DNA of 64,000 bases from Thalassotalea agarivorans (lineage in GTDB: Bacteria > Pseudomonadota > Gammaproteobacteria > Enterobacterales > Alteromonadaceae): positions 3,201,046-3,265,045 of the forward strand of contig NZ_AP027363.1 of the NCBI RefSeq assembly GCF_030295955.1, read 5' to 3'. The position numbers were made by a program, and so were the translations under genes. Numbering within the stretch: the first letter of the stretch is position 1; every line of letters starts with the position of its first letter. This document shows positions 1 through 9,046 of the stretch, piece after piece. The notes under the pieces were generated by a model, which had not been told where the DNA came from, searched no databases, and saw only the letters and a program-made list of their open reading frames with translations.

Positions 1-934
1 GAGTGTTTTGTTGTGCTGAGAAGTACGCTGCTAAGTTTTTCATGTCTTCTTCAGAAAGGTTAGCTACTTGACCCGCCATTATAGCGTTGTCACGACCTTC
101 AGGACCTTTTTTGAAGTCCATTAATTGTTTGAATAAGTAACCTTCGTGCTGTGCTGCTAAGCTTGGGTACATGGCAACTTGTGCATTACCTTTATCGCCA
201 TGACACGCTGCACATACCGCTGCTTTCGCTTCGCCTGCTTGTACATCGCCTACGAATACTGTTTTTTCAGCTGCTACAACTGCTTTGCTCATTGCAGGTT
301 CTACCGTTGGGTCAGCAAAGTATGCACCGATATCAGCAATGTCTTCATTCGTTAATAATGAAGCATAAGTGTTCATTGCTGCATCTTGACGCTCACCCTT
401 TTGGAAATGCGTTAATTGCTTAACAATGTACTCAGGATGTTGGTTTGAAAGGTTAGGGTAGATCAATACTTTGCTGTCGCCGTTGTCACCATGACAACCT
501 GTACATGCTGGAATATTACGCGCTGCGTCACCGTTTTCGTATAGTGCACGGCCAGCTGCTGCATTGGCAATGTACTCAACTTTAGCAGGAGCCGCGTCTG
601 CTGTGTCGCCACCGGCTGCTGCGCCGCTCATATCTAAACTTGCAAAATACGCACCTAAATCAGCCATATCTTGATCTGAAAGTGGCATCGCCATTGGCGC
701 CATTACCGCGTCGCCACGGGAGCCATCTTTAAACGCTTTTAATTGTTTAACAATGTATTCTGCATGCTGACCCGCAAGGTTCGGATAGTTGTCGGCAATA
801 CCAATACCATTTTGACCATGACATGCTGCACATGTAGCCGCTTTTGTTTTACCTGCGTCTACGTTACCTTCTGCAGCATTAGCGCTAGCGATTGCGCCTA
901 ATCCTAACAATAACGAAAAGATGACTGTTTTCAT
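1..934 (-). CDS. c4-like cytochrome c with three haem domains (3' end outside window)
   Basis: Periplasmic electron-carrier cytochrome. The start is the ATG at 934, followed by a Sec signal peptide (MKTVIFSLLLGLGAIASANA). The reading frame stays open to base 1, so the C-terminus lies outside the window. Three CxxCH haem-binding motifs are seen in the same frame: CAACH near residue 35, CTGCH near 144 and CAACH near 241. Each opens a repeat of about 100 residues containing YPxLxxQHxxYxxKQLxxF-type and AYFA-type segments. Canonical cytochrome c4 has two such domains and about 200 residues, so a third domain is present here. A c4-type gene beside engB is a familiar arrangement in this order. The likely role is electron transfer to a terminal oxidase or reductase; the partner is not shown by the sequence. 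Confidence 0.88.
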   Translation of the reverse strand, partial: MKTVIFSLLLGLGAIASANAAEGNVDAGKTKAATCAACHGQNGIGIADNYPNLAGQHAEYIVKQLKAFKDGSRGDAVMAPMAMPLSDQDMADLGAYFASLDMSGAAAGGDTADAAPAKVEYIANAAAGRALYENGDAARNIPACTGCHGDNGDSKVLIYPNLSNQHPEYIVKQLTHFQKGERQDAAMNTYASLLTNEDIADIGAYFADPTVEPAMSKAVVAAEKTVFVGDVQAGEAKAAVCAACHGDKGNAQVAMYPSLAAQHEGYLFKQLMDFKKGPEGRDNAIMAGQVANLSEEDMKNLAAYFSAQQNT

Positions 935-1160
935 TGATTTACTCTCTATTATGCTTTTGCTCTAGACAACCGTTTGAGGCTATTTAGAAAGCTAAGATAT
1001 TCGTACGTATAGTTTTAAAATTCCTCGCATTTTACACCATATATTCTGCGGTGTAACTTCCATAAACAAAAAAAACCTATAAAAAGTGTGATTATTTCGT
1101 TTTTCTCGTCGCATACGATTATAATAGCCGCTGATCTATGGTTAAGGAGTTCTTATAAGC

Positions 1161-1787
1161 GTGTCAGCCATCAAACTATCAAAAGCAAAGTTTACAATCA
1201 GTGCCCCAGATATTCGAAAATTACCTATCGATGCTGGCATTGAAGTCGCGTTTGCTGGTCGTTCAAATGCGGGCAAATCAAGCGCCTTGAATACACTAAC
1301 CAACCAAAAAAGTTTAGCACGTACCAGTAAAACACCTGGGCGCACCCAATTGATCAATGTTTTTGAGGTTGAGCCTGAAAAACGTTTAATCGATTTACCC
1401 GGCTATGGCTTTGCCAAAGTACCGCTAGAAATGAAAAAGAAATGGCAAAAAGCCCTTGGCGAGTACTTGCAAATGCGAGACAGCTTAAAAGGCTTAGTAG
1501 TACTTATGGACATACGCCATCCTTTAAAAGATTTAGACATGGATCTTATCCACTGGGCAGTTGATAGCGGTTTACCGGTACTTGCACTACTAACCAAGTG
1601 CGACAAACTCAAAAAAGGGCAACAAGCCTCACAAGTGTTGTCGGTGAAAAAAGCCTTAAAAGAACTTGGTGGTGATATAAAAGTGCAGGCATTCTCGTCA
1701 TTGAAAAAAACGGGATTAGAGTCTGCAAACCAAGTCATTTGCCAATGGTTTGATCAAGAAGTGAATGAAGCAGAGGGCGAAGTTTAA
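1161..1787 (+). CDS. engB: ribosome biogenesis GTPase EngB (YihA/YsxC)
   Basis: TrmE-Era-EngA-EngB-Septin family GTPase needed for late assembly of the large ribosomal subunit. The 208 residues match the family's usual length. The P-loop GRSNAGKSS (G1) lies near residue 33, followed by TPGRTQ (G2), DLPGYG (G3), and TKCDK (G4). The start is a GTG at 1161, chosen because AAGGAG lies at 1144-1149, a good spacing. The gene faces away from the cytochrome and ends just before a strong bidirectional hairpin. Nothing is odd in the protein. Confidence 0.96.
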   Translation: MSAIKLSKAKFTISAPDIRKLPIDAGIEVAFAGRSNAGKSSALNTLTNQKSLARTSKTPGRTQLINVFEVEPEKRLIDLPGYGFAKVPLEMKKKWQKALGEYLQMRDSLKGLVVLMDIRHPLKDLDMDLIHWAVDSGLPVLALLTKCDKLKKGQQASQVLSVKKALKELGGDIKVQAFSSLKKTGLESANQVICQWFDQEVNEAEGEV

Positions 1788-1811
1788 TCGCACCTGAAAC
1801 AACACGGTTAT

Positions 1812-1839
1812 AAAAAAGGCGACTCAATGTCGCCTTTTT
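1812..1839. terminator. bidirectional rho-independent terminator
   Basis: GGCGAC (1818-1823) pairs with GTCGCC (1829-1834) around a 5-nt loop, with an A-run on the left and a T-run on the right. It can therefore end engB on the plus strand and the convergent glycosidase gene on the minus strand. Confidence 0.85.
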
Positions 1840-1845
1840 CTTTGC

Positions 1846-4239
1846 TTATTTTTGCGTAATCTTAACTGTTGCTAACTGATGTTGCCATGCAAATGTAACC
1901 GTCAGCTTTTGCGTTGTTTCGTCATATTCAAAAGCATGGGGTTCACCGGCAAGTTCGACACCTGCTACTGCTGAAATATTATGGACCACTAACGTAATCG
2001 AGCGTTGCGCTGGCATTCCTTTGTACCCTTGCCCCTGTGCGGTGCGGTTTAAGCTAAACGAAAGCGTTTTACCTTGCGTTTGCGCATCAAAACTAAGTAA
2101 CTCAAATGCCTTGTCAGTTAAACTCGTTGCCGACATACCGTCATCTTCATACATGGTGGCACTGTGCGGGGCAGTGCTACCGTCAAAGTAGTAATCTAGT
2201 TGTAGTTGCGCGCTACTGTAATCCTGGGTCGATTGCACCACAGGTACACTTGGAATAATGGCACCACCGCGCACTAACACAGGCATGGTTTCTAGCGTTA
2301 GCGGGTAGTCGATTGTTTGCCCCCCTTCATAAGCGCGAGTAGAAAAATAATCAAACCACTTTCCAGCCGGCAAATTGACCTCAATACTAGTTAGTTTTGG
2401 ATCGGTGACTGGTTTAACTAAGAAGCTATCACCCCAAAAATATTGGTCTTTTTCGTCGATCAAGCTGCTATCTTGTTCGTTTTCGAAAAACATTGGTCGC
2501 ATTAGTGGCATACCCGTGGTGCTATTTTCATAAGCTAATGTGTACACGTAAGGCAGTAACTTGTAGCGAAGATTAATATAGTCACGCGCTATGCGAATGG
2601 TTTCTTCGTCGTGAAAGACTGGCTCTGGCGCAATATTGTCTTGCGCATGCGGACGATAAATTGGTTGAAAGACGCCATATTGTAACCAACGTAGGTATAG
2701 GTCTTGGTCAAAAGCTTCACCGCCTGCAAAGCCGCCTAAATCCGAATGCGTATAAGCAAGGCCTAGCAAACTCATTTGCAGCGATAACTCTACCTGGGGT
2801 TTCAATCCGCCCCAACTACGATTGACATCGCCCGTCCACGGGATCAGACCAAATCGCTGCGATCCTGCAAAACCTGCTCGCATGATTATAAATTGACGCT
2901 GTGCAGGGGTAAGTTCATGCAGCGCATCGCGCACAACCTGCGCCCACTGATGTCCGTATGCGTTGTGAATTGCGTCGCCGGTTACTGTCATGTCGGCGTC
3001 GCTAACATGATGTAGCATTGTCGCTGGGTGCACTTCTGGCTCACCCAAGTCACCCCATACACCAGTAACACCTTGTTTTGCTAAACGCTTATAGACATCA
3101 CCAAACCAAGCTTTGCCTTTATCATCAAAAACGTCAATTAATCCGGTATTACCAAAGTAGAAATCAAACGTTTGTGGGTTTTTACCACCGGCATTTTTAC
3201 CCAGTACGCCTTTAGCCTTGGCTTCTTCCCATTTGCTAGAAGACGTTAATACAAAAGGTTCTGTAATCAGAACAGTGTTGACCCCTTGCGCTTGCAACTG
3301 ACTAATCATTTGCTCTGGCGCTGGAAAGGTATTCAAATCCCAATCTAGATTACCCATATGGCCTTGAATGTCTGGGCCAAACCAAAATAAGTCGAGAATA
3401 ATAGAATCGACAGGTACCTTATGTTCTTTATACGCAGCAATGGTATCGATTACTTGTTGTTGAGATTTATAGCCAAATCTCGAAGCGTGGTTACCAAAAG
3501 CCCAGCGAGGAGGAAGAGGTTGCTTGCCGGTGATGTTTACATATTCATGAATAAGCGCAGGATAACTCTCACCTGCCGCAATAATGTAAGCACTGCGTCC
3601 GCCTGATGCTTCAAACTGCAGTACATTTTTTTCGCTGTACCCTAAATCAACCCAGCCAGCAGCACTATTGTCGAACACTATCATGTATTTTTTGTCAGAC
3701 ATCACGATAGGCAGACTGTAATTCATTTGTGTTGATTCGGTTTCATAACCGTAGTCAGCCTTGTTGTATAATGGCAAGCGCATACCACGGCGATTCATGC
3801 CTACGACACGCTCACCAGTGCCCATAAGTTTTTCGTCATCGGTTAAATGGAAACGAAAACCCAGTGCGGTTTGATAGTTAAAGTAGCCCGCTTCTTCCGC
3901 TGCTAGCAATTTGTTCTGTTGATAGTAGCTAATACGCAGTGGCGACTTGTAGATAACCGCAGTCAGATCGTCTGCTTCAAATAACAAGCGCTCTTCTTCA
4001 ACAGTTAAGCTTGCCTGCGCATTAAAATCTTGCGTTGGATCGATGGCAAATGACGGCAGTTGTTTTTGGTCTGCCAGATAAACCACTTCAAACGCTTGTG
4101 AAGATAGTGGTGCAATGACCACTTCGTGCTTATCTGTTTGTATATGTAATTTGCCATTCTTTAATTGATGGCTTTTGTAATCTGCGCCTGCACTAACAAA
4201 CGAGACACTGAGTAAAATAAATAGAACTATTCTTTTCAT
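1846..4239 (-). CDS. secreted GH31 family glycoside hydrolase (alpha-glucosidase-like)
   Basis: 797 residues with a signal peptide (MKRIVLFILLSVSFVSAGA). The layout is that of GH31: an N-terminal beta-sandwich, then a (beta/alpha)8 barrel with WAFGNHASRFGY and DSIILDLFWFGPDIQG. The nucleophile region is GVWGDLGEPEVHP near residue 395, where many alpha-glucosidases have DMNE. GSQRFGLIPWTGDVNRSW follows and holds the probable acid/base Asp. C-terminal beta domains complete it. Secretion suggests action on alpha-glucans or oligosaccharides in the periplasm or outside. The DLGEPE variant leaves open alpha-glucosidase, alpha-xylosidase or transglucosidase activity. The gene stands alone, convergent with engB and with no sugar transporter beside it. 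Confidence 0.85.
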   Translation of the reverse strand: MKRIVLFILLSVSFVSAGADYKSHQLKNGKLHIQTDKHEVVIAPLSSQAFEVVYLADQKQLPSFAIDPTQDFNAQASLTVEEERLLFEADDLTAVIYKSPLRISYYQQNKLLAAEEAGYFNYQTALGFRFHLTDDEKLMGTGERVVGMNRRGMRLPLYNKADYGYETESTQMNYSLPIVMSDKKYMIVFDNSAAGWVDLGYSEKNVLQFEASGGRSAYIIAAGESYPALIHEYVNITGKQPLPPRWAFGNHASRFGYKSQQQVIDTIAAYKEHKVPVDSIILDLFWFGPDIQGHMGNLDWDLNTFPAPEQMISQLQAQGVNTVLITEPFVLTSSSKWEEAKAKGVLGKNAGGKNPQTFDFYFGNTGLIDVFDDKGKAWFGDVYKRLAKQGVTGVWGDLGEPEVHPATMLHHVSDADMTVTGDAIHNAYGHQWAQVVRDALHELTPAQRQFIIMRAGFAGSQRFGLIPWTGDVNRSWGGLKPQVELSLQMSLLGLAYTHSDLGGFAGGEAFDQDLYLRWLQYGVFQPIYRPHAQDNIAPEPVFHDEETIRIARDYINLRYKLLPYVYTLAYENSTTGMPLMRPMFFENEQDSSLIDEKDQYFWGDSFLVKPVTDPKLTSIEVNLPAGKWFDYFSTRAYEGGQTIDYPLTLETMPVLVRGGAIIPSVPVVQSTQDYSSAQLQLDYYFDGSTAPHSATMYEDDGMSATSLTDKAFELLSFDAQTQGKTLSFSLNRTAQGQGYKGMPAQRSITLVVHNISAVAGVELAGEPHAFEYDETTQKLTVTFAWQHQLATVKITQK

Positions 4240-4336
4240 GCGTTAAACGCTCGATACTTGTTGTTCCTTTAAGAGTATCAAATTGCTCGGATTATGCGCT
4301 ATTACATACGTATTCAATCGATACCTTGGCAGACTT

Positions 4337-4441
4337 TGCTCCATGCTCCTTGTTCCATGCTCCATGCTCCTTGTTCCATGCTCCATGCTCCTTGCTCCTT
4401 GCTCCTTGCTCCTTGCTCCTTGCTCCTTGCTCCTTGCTCCT
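4337..4441 (+). repeat. 15-unit heptanucleotide tandem repeat (candidate VNTR)
   Basis: Exactly 105 bp is made of 15 heptamers without interruption. Units are A (TGCTCCA), B (TGCTCCT) and C (TGTTCCA) in the order A-B-C-A-B-C-A, then eight B units. The left half therefore has a 21-bp higher-order period and the right half is pure 7-bp. The array lies about 100 bp upstream of the GH31 start and just past the terminator of the upstream DUF2339 gene, so it is intergenic. Slipped-strand length variation is likely for such a structure. Confidence 0.95.
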
Positions 4442-4462
4442 TAAAGCCTACCAAAAAACAGG

Positions 4463-4493
4463 CAAAAAAAAGCCGCTGCTAAAAGCAACGGCT
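4463..4493 (-). terminator. rho-independent terminator of the DUF2339 gene
   Basis: On the minus strand AGCCGTTGCT (4493-4484) pairs with AGCAGCGGCT (4480-4471) with one G-T wobble and a short TTT loop, followed directly by a run of eight T. It sits about 200 nt past the stop of the gene at 4697-7324. Confidence 0.85.
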
Positions 4494-4696
4494 GGGTATA
4501 GCTATGGGGAAAGCTAGAATAAAAAAAATTATTACAACAATTGTTCGCTAAGAGAACGATTGTGATTATAGAGCATGTGCTCTACTAAAGTAAAGTCTTT
4601 ACTCTAAAAAATTTATAAAAAATCATCAAACAATGTTCACAAACTAATTAAAAATATAGTAAGCACCTGTTTTATGACGATTTTATTATTCTGATT

Positions 4697-7324
4697 CTAA
4701 CTTTGTTCAATAGGAGTGCGTTGCAGTTTTTGAAACAGCCAGCCTATGCCGACTAAACATAAGCCTAAACCTATAAAGCTAAATGCTCGATAAAGCCCCT
4801 CTAAATTCGACATATCAATGCCAAACACTTTTAAAATCACAATGGCCAAGCCGATAAAGCCAGCATTGCGTAACCAATCATGTTGCTTGTGTTGCGCCAA
4901 AAAAATCATCGCTGTTGATAACGCTAGCCATACAAACGAATAGGTATAGAGCTCGGCTTGTGGTATGGGTGTATACAGCTTAATCAATCCTTGATGATAC
5001 AAAGCTCTAATTTCACCATTAATAAAAAGCACGCCAAGTAAGGCAACAGCACAATAGATGGGTTTAACAAAAAGCGGTTGTACAAGTTTAAATCGGACCA
5101 GTAAATAAAGTACAACGGCTGGCAGTAGCCATTGTAAAAATAACCAGTTGATCACGCCGCCACCAACATGTTGGTTTGTTAGAAATGGGCTATGAACAAG
5201 CGAAATATCTAATTGCAACAGCGTCGCCCCGCCTATAAGTAGCGCTCCGCCATACTGATATAGTGTGCTTAATGATTTGGTTAGGGTCGCTCGATACAAA
5301 TACACTACAGCAAGCAATAACCAATTAAACGACAACAAAATAGATTCGTGGTAACTCAATGCGGCGAAATCTGGATAGCTGCCTATCAGCAAATAACTTG
5401 TCTCTGTTGTCACCAACAGTGCAAGCACATGAATCAGCACGCCAGTAAACCATGGGCGTAATTGAGTTGAAGGATTGTATTTCGAAGCAACCCAAATAAG
5501 CGCGATCACCAGTGGATAAACAACCACCGTCCACCGTAGCTGCAAAATTGTTTCGGCTTTATAAGACGCTAACCAAGGCGCCATCGTTAGCCTAGTGAGC
5601 ACAACCAACAAGGCAACTTTATAGATCCAGTTTGGAATAGCGACGTTAAATTTGCGACTGAGATAGCTCATAGTCGCTACCTGAGCAACAATAGCTATGG
5701 TTAATGTGCTCGCCGACAATAACATGGTTAAACATAAGGTAAGGGTGGCATTGGCTAGCACTAAATAGGTTACTTGATGAAGCTTTTCATCAGTGCGCCT
5801 TGCCGCCATTGATGCGATAGCGCCAATGCACAGTAACTCTAGCGCCCAAATAGGATACAGGGTCGATTCGGCGGCTGGTTTCGCGAAGATGTAGCTCAAT
5901 CCATAAAAGCTTATAGGTATTAACACCATCAGTAGCAAATAACTTACGCGTGCTTTATCTACTTTTAACATGGCAACGCAAGTACCTAAACCTAGCACTA
6001 CCGCCACTTGCACATACAAATAGTTTCCTGAAAATGGGAAGAAATAATCTTGATAAGAAACCGGTAACGGCAGTTGTAAAAAGCTGAACAATGCAAACCC
6101 AAGCATCAGGAAATGCCAACTATCAAGTGCGCTATGACGAATAGCGGCAAAGGTAACAACGATAAACAACACCAAGCTTAATGAAAGCGTATTCAAGGAA
6201 TTCGGATGCAGCCATAGATAGAACATCGCAAGAGAAAATATGGCCACTACCGCAGCTTGCTCTGTGCGAGGCATAAGCAAAGCGACAATACTTAATGGTT
6301 CCTTAAATGTTTGTTTTAAATTCCAGCCAAGCAGGTTGGTAAAAACAAACAGATAAAAAGAAGCAAGTAAAAACATTGATATGGTGACAATGTCATTAAC
6401 ATCTGCAATGGCAACCGCTAGTGCAAGCCAGACAAAGTGACCAATGAAGCTTTGCCACCATAACCAGGTGTTTTTCACCGCATCTGCAACCCAAACGGCT
6501 GAGGCAGACACAATGCCGATAAAAATCAGCAAAGCGGTTACATTGTTAGAACCTGTCGATACCAATGCTGGCACTAAATAAGCGCCTATTAGTCCAATAG
6601 CAGCAAGCAGCGGACCAAAACGCAGCGCCAGATATGTTGCCAGCAAAGCGACGAACCCTAATAAGACAAAAGCTATATTGGGCGTAATGAAAGAATAAAA
6701 ATCAAACGCGACAAATGCCATGGCATAGCAAGTCACCACTCCTCCGCTCGCCAACGCAGCGCAGAAATAGGCATTATGGATATTAAATTTATCTGCATTT
6801 CGATTGGCATATTCGGCAACGACAAGCAAAGTTACACCGAATAGAGCGCCTAGGGTAACCCGCACACTTGGCGGCACTAAACCTGCTTCAATGGCATATT
6901 TTGCAAGAAATATCCCTCCTAACGCCAGCACGATAGCACCTAACCAAAACAAGCCATTGCCTTTGATCAGTTTATCCAAATCAAACCTTGTTGCTGGCTT
7001 AGCTGATTTTACTTGGATTTGCGCAAATGAGGATTGTTGCTTTAGATAACGAGTGCTATCAATGGATTGGTTACGAACAGGTGCTGTTACAGGTGCTTGT
7101 TTTGATGCGGGTTTATCAACAGGCGAGACTTCTTCTTTAGCGCCCTTTGCCGTTAATTGGTCTTTTAACTGCTCAATCTGAGCTCGCTGCGCTTCTACTC
7201 GCGATTCAAGAAAAGATAAGCGCTCGCGAAACGTTTCAATTTTGCCGCGATTGACAAAAGCAGTAAAAGCCCCGACAAAAATAAATAAGGCAAGAATAAT
7301 GACAACCAGCAAAATAAAATCCAT
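4697..7324 (-). CDS. DUF2339 polytopic membrane protein
   Basis: 875 residues. One N-terminal membrane segment (about residues 2-22) is followed by a coiled coil (about 28-65, FRERLSFLESRVEAQRAQIE), a Lys/Pro-rich linker, and then some two dozen hydrophobic segments from about residue 125 to 865. This is the DUF2339 architecture. No biochemical function is established for the family, and nothing here identifies a substrate. The gene appears monocistronic, with its own terminator downstream and about 270 bp of gene-free sequence upstream. The family assignment is secure from the overall layout; the function is unknown. Confidence 0.85.
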   Translation of the reverse strand: MDFILLVVIILALFIFVGAFTAFVNRGKIETFRERLSFLESRVEAQRAQIEQLKDQLTAKGAKEEVSPVDKPASKQAPVTAPVRNQSIDSTRYLKQQSSFAQIQVKSAKPATRFDLDKLIKGNGLFWLGAIVLALGGIFLAKYAIEAGLVPPSVRVTLGALFGVTLLVVAEYANRNADKFNIHNAYFCAALASGGVVTCYAMAFVAFDFYSFITPNIAFVLLGFVALLATYLALRFGPLLAAIGLIGAYLVPALVSTGSNNVTALLIFIGIVSASAVWVADAVKNTWLWWQSFIGHFVWLALAVAIADVNDIVTISMFLLASFYLFVFTNLLGWNLKQTFKEPLSIVALLMPRTEQAAVVAIFSLAMFYLWLHPNSLNTLSLSLVLFIVVTFAAIRHSALDSWHFLMLGFALFSFLQLPLPVSYQDYFFPFSGNYLYVQVAVVLGLGTCVAMLKVDKARVSYLLLMVLIPISFYGLSYIFAKPAAESTLYPIWALELLCIGAIASMAARRTDEKLHQVTYLVLANATLTLCLTMLLSASTLTIAIVAQVATMSYLSRKFNVAIPNWIYKVALLVVLTRLTMAPWLASYKAETILQLRWTVVVYPLVIALIWVASKYNPSTQLRPWFTGVLIHVLALLVTTETSYLLIGSYPDFAALSYHESILLSFNWLLLAVVYLYRATLTKSLSTLYQYGGALLIGGATLLQLDISLVHSPFLTNQHVGGGVINWLFLQWLLPAVVLYLLVRFKLVQPLFVKPIYCAVALLGVLFINGEIRALYHQGLIKLYTPIPQAELYTYSFVWLALSTAMIFLAQHKQHDWLRNAGFIGLAIVILKVFGIDMSNLEGLYRAFSFIGLGLCLVGIGWLFQKLQRTPIEQS

Positions 7325-7592
7325 GTAACTTCCCGTGAAAAATCAGCGCAAGGCGCATTTCATGCTGCGAGCTTTTCCAGTTTGCTTGATTATCAAAGCG
7401 TTAGCAAGGCACTAACACATTTATCCAATCAGACTCGAAAACTGTCCGATTTTTTTACAAAGATCACCATTCGAACATGGTTACTTGATAAATAACTATA
7501 TAATTCAGTTATTTAAATCAATGGCATAATGGTTGCTAGTGTGTGACTGTTAAGAAAAACTTAATTAGTCTATCAGCATAAAAGGAATAACA

Positions 7593-8165
7593 ATGAAGAA
7601 ACTAATTGCATCTGTTTTTGCGTTATTAGCAACACTTAGTTTTACCGCAAACGCTGGGTTAATCACATACGTTAAAAAGACAACTAACGATGGTGTTTAT
7701 AGTATTACTCAAGCTCAAGCCGATTTCTTAGGCGTGTCCGACGCCGACCATATTGCCTTTCTTCGTTTACGCGAAGGCAATGGCATCACTTGGGATGTAG
7801 GTGATTATTTTGATCCAACTACTGTGTTTAACAGCACCGGTAATGACGCCAAAATTCTAGGATTGTTTAATGGTTTGAATGGCGATTTGTCTTACGTGGG
7901 CGGTTCATTCGCAGCATTCACCATGGCAACAATTCAAGTAGACAGTTCAGGCTTTTACCAAGGTATCATGTTCGCCTTTAACTCAGCTTCGGGCAATATT
8001 GTGTTTAATGGCACATCAACATTTAATAGCGGGCAATCACGCGGCGCTATTGGTTCAGTGGTGCCAACCGGAGCTCGTGTCGATGTACCAGAGCCAGAAT
8101 CTTTAGCGTTACTGAGTTTAGCCCTTCTTGGTTTAGTCGCCGTGCGCAAACATAAACGTCGTTAA
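7593..8165 (+). CDS. PEP-CTERM sorting domain protein
   Basis: 190 residues. An N-terminal signal peptide (MKKLIASVFALLATLSFTANA) precedes a Gly/Asn/Ser-rich body of about 140 residues with no enzyme motif. The C-terminus is VPEPESLALLSLALLGLVAV followed by RKHKRR, the tripartite PEP-CTERM signal (PEP motif, hydrophobic helix, basic tail). Such proteins are cleaved and re-anchored or released by an exosortase, usually linked to exopolysaccharide or biofilm. No exosortase gene is in this window. The AAGGAAT stretch before the ATG acts as the ribosome binding site. A hairpin terminator follows the stop. Confidence 0.82.
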   Translation: MKKLIASVFALLATLSFTANAGLITYVKKTTNDGVYSITQAQADFLGVSDADHIAFLRLREGNGITWDVGDYFDPTTVFNSTGNDAKILGLFNGLNGDLSYVGGSFAAFTMATIQVDSSGFYQGIMFAFNSASGNIVFNGTSTFNSGQSRGAIGSVVPTGARVDVPEPESLALLSLALLGLVAVRKHKRR

Positions 8166-8183
8166 TCAAGGCATTTTTAGTTC

Positions 8184-8208
8184 AAAACGGCTCATAAAGA
8201 GCCGTTTT
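8184..8208. terminator. bidirectional terminator between PEP-CTERM gene and lipoprotein gene
   Basis: CGGCTC (8188-8193) pairs with GAGCCG (8199-8204), extended by four A-T pairs, with a T-run on the plus side and an A-run on the other. It separates two convergent genes. Confidence 0.85.
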
Positions 8209-8212
8209 TTGT

Positions 8213-8836
8213 TTACTCCCCCACAATTTTATCCCCAAGCCAAGCGGAAGCATCAATAGGAGGGTTGGTTGTGCCATTGGCGCCATTGACAACAGCTGGT
8301 CGCTGCTCAAAAGGGTTATGCTCAGGAGATATCTTGTACAGATAACTTTCGATATCCATGGTATCTTGCCCACCATTTTTTAATTTTAAAGTTGCATACC
8401 AGCGGTAAACAACGGTTTCAGCAGCGAGAATTTGGTTATTTAAGTAACCATCGAAACTACAGTAAAACACTCTTTCTTGCTCAACAGAGATCGTGCCGTT
8501 AATAGACAAATTACACGCTGTTTGTGGATTGTTTAGCCGATAACGCGATAATTCTGTATCTACGTAATAGGCTGGCTCAGCGCTATTTGAGGTAAAAGCG
8601 ACCTCCATATCAATATCGCCTACTAATTCATAGGCCGAGCCTTGTATCGGAAATTCGACAATAAATTCCACCAGTGAAGGCGACTGTGAATTTGGGCTAT
8701 ATCGCACCCTTGATTGCGCCTGTTGAAATTCAGGTGGTGTTAAAGCATTAAGTACAGGGGTGTCTTCAGATGGTGTGCAACTAGATAAACAAAACGACAG
8801 TGCAAAAGCACCAGTAATGACAGAAAGAATACGCAT
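8213..8836 (-). CDS. hypothetical lipoprotein
   Basis: 207 residues. The N-terminus (MRILSVITGAFALSFCLSSC) ends in a lipobox LSSC, so lipidation at Cys20 or nearby is expected. The rest is beta-rich and contains two further Cys (TACNLS and FYCSFD), which may form a disulfide. I do not recognise the family. It is convergent with the PEP-CTERM gene and has no operon partner. The upstream side is a roughly 210-bp gene-free stretch before a broken permease gene. Confidence 0.7.
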   Translation of the reverse strand: MRILSVITGAFALSFCLSSCTPSEDTPVLNALTPPEFQQAQSRVRYSPNSQSPSLVEFIVEFPIQGSAYELVGDIDMEVAFTSNSAEPAYYVDTELSRYRLNNPQTACNLSINGTISVEQERVFYCSFDGYLNNQILAAETVVYRWYATLKLKNGGQDTMDIESYLYKISPEHNPFEQRPAVVNGANGTTNPPIDASAWLGDKIVGE

Positions 8837-9046
8837 AAATAACGTCCTGTTAGTTATGCCAAAGCATAAACATCATCGCTTAGGCAGGATGAATGGAATA
8901 TTATGCAAAGCATGTTTTGTGCCAGACAAATTGTTGGCATATTTCAGTACGTTACAACAGAGCATTTATGCCGGTGTAAAAAATTTCGGCACTTTTCGGC
9001 TACTCTTCGATACAACAATCATCTTTTAGAAACGCAATAATGTCAT

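Larger units (their letters stand above)
4240..4696. other. gene-free interval holding a heptamer repeat and a terminator
   Basis: No convincing coding sequence lies here. Short frames running through the tandem repeat only translate its periodicity (a recurring LHAPCSM-like heptapeptide). The interval holds the heptanucleotide array, a minus-strand terminator, and an AT-rich stretch up to the end of the DUF2339 gene. The left part must contain the promoter of the glycosidase gene, but no clear sigma-70 pair was assigned. Confidence 0.6.

Noticed and set aside
151-423. 90-codon plus-strand frame at the left edge
   Set aside because: It lies opposite the cytochrome gene, whose haem motifs and signal peptide fix the minus strand as coding.
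4294-4517. Two overlapping plus-strand frames of about 62 codons rich in Ala-Pro-Cys-Ser repeats
   Set aside because: They are only translations of the heptanucleotide array in two frames, with no ribosome site and no recognisable fold.
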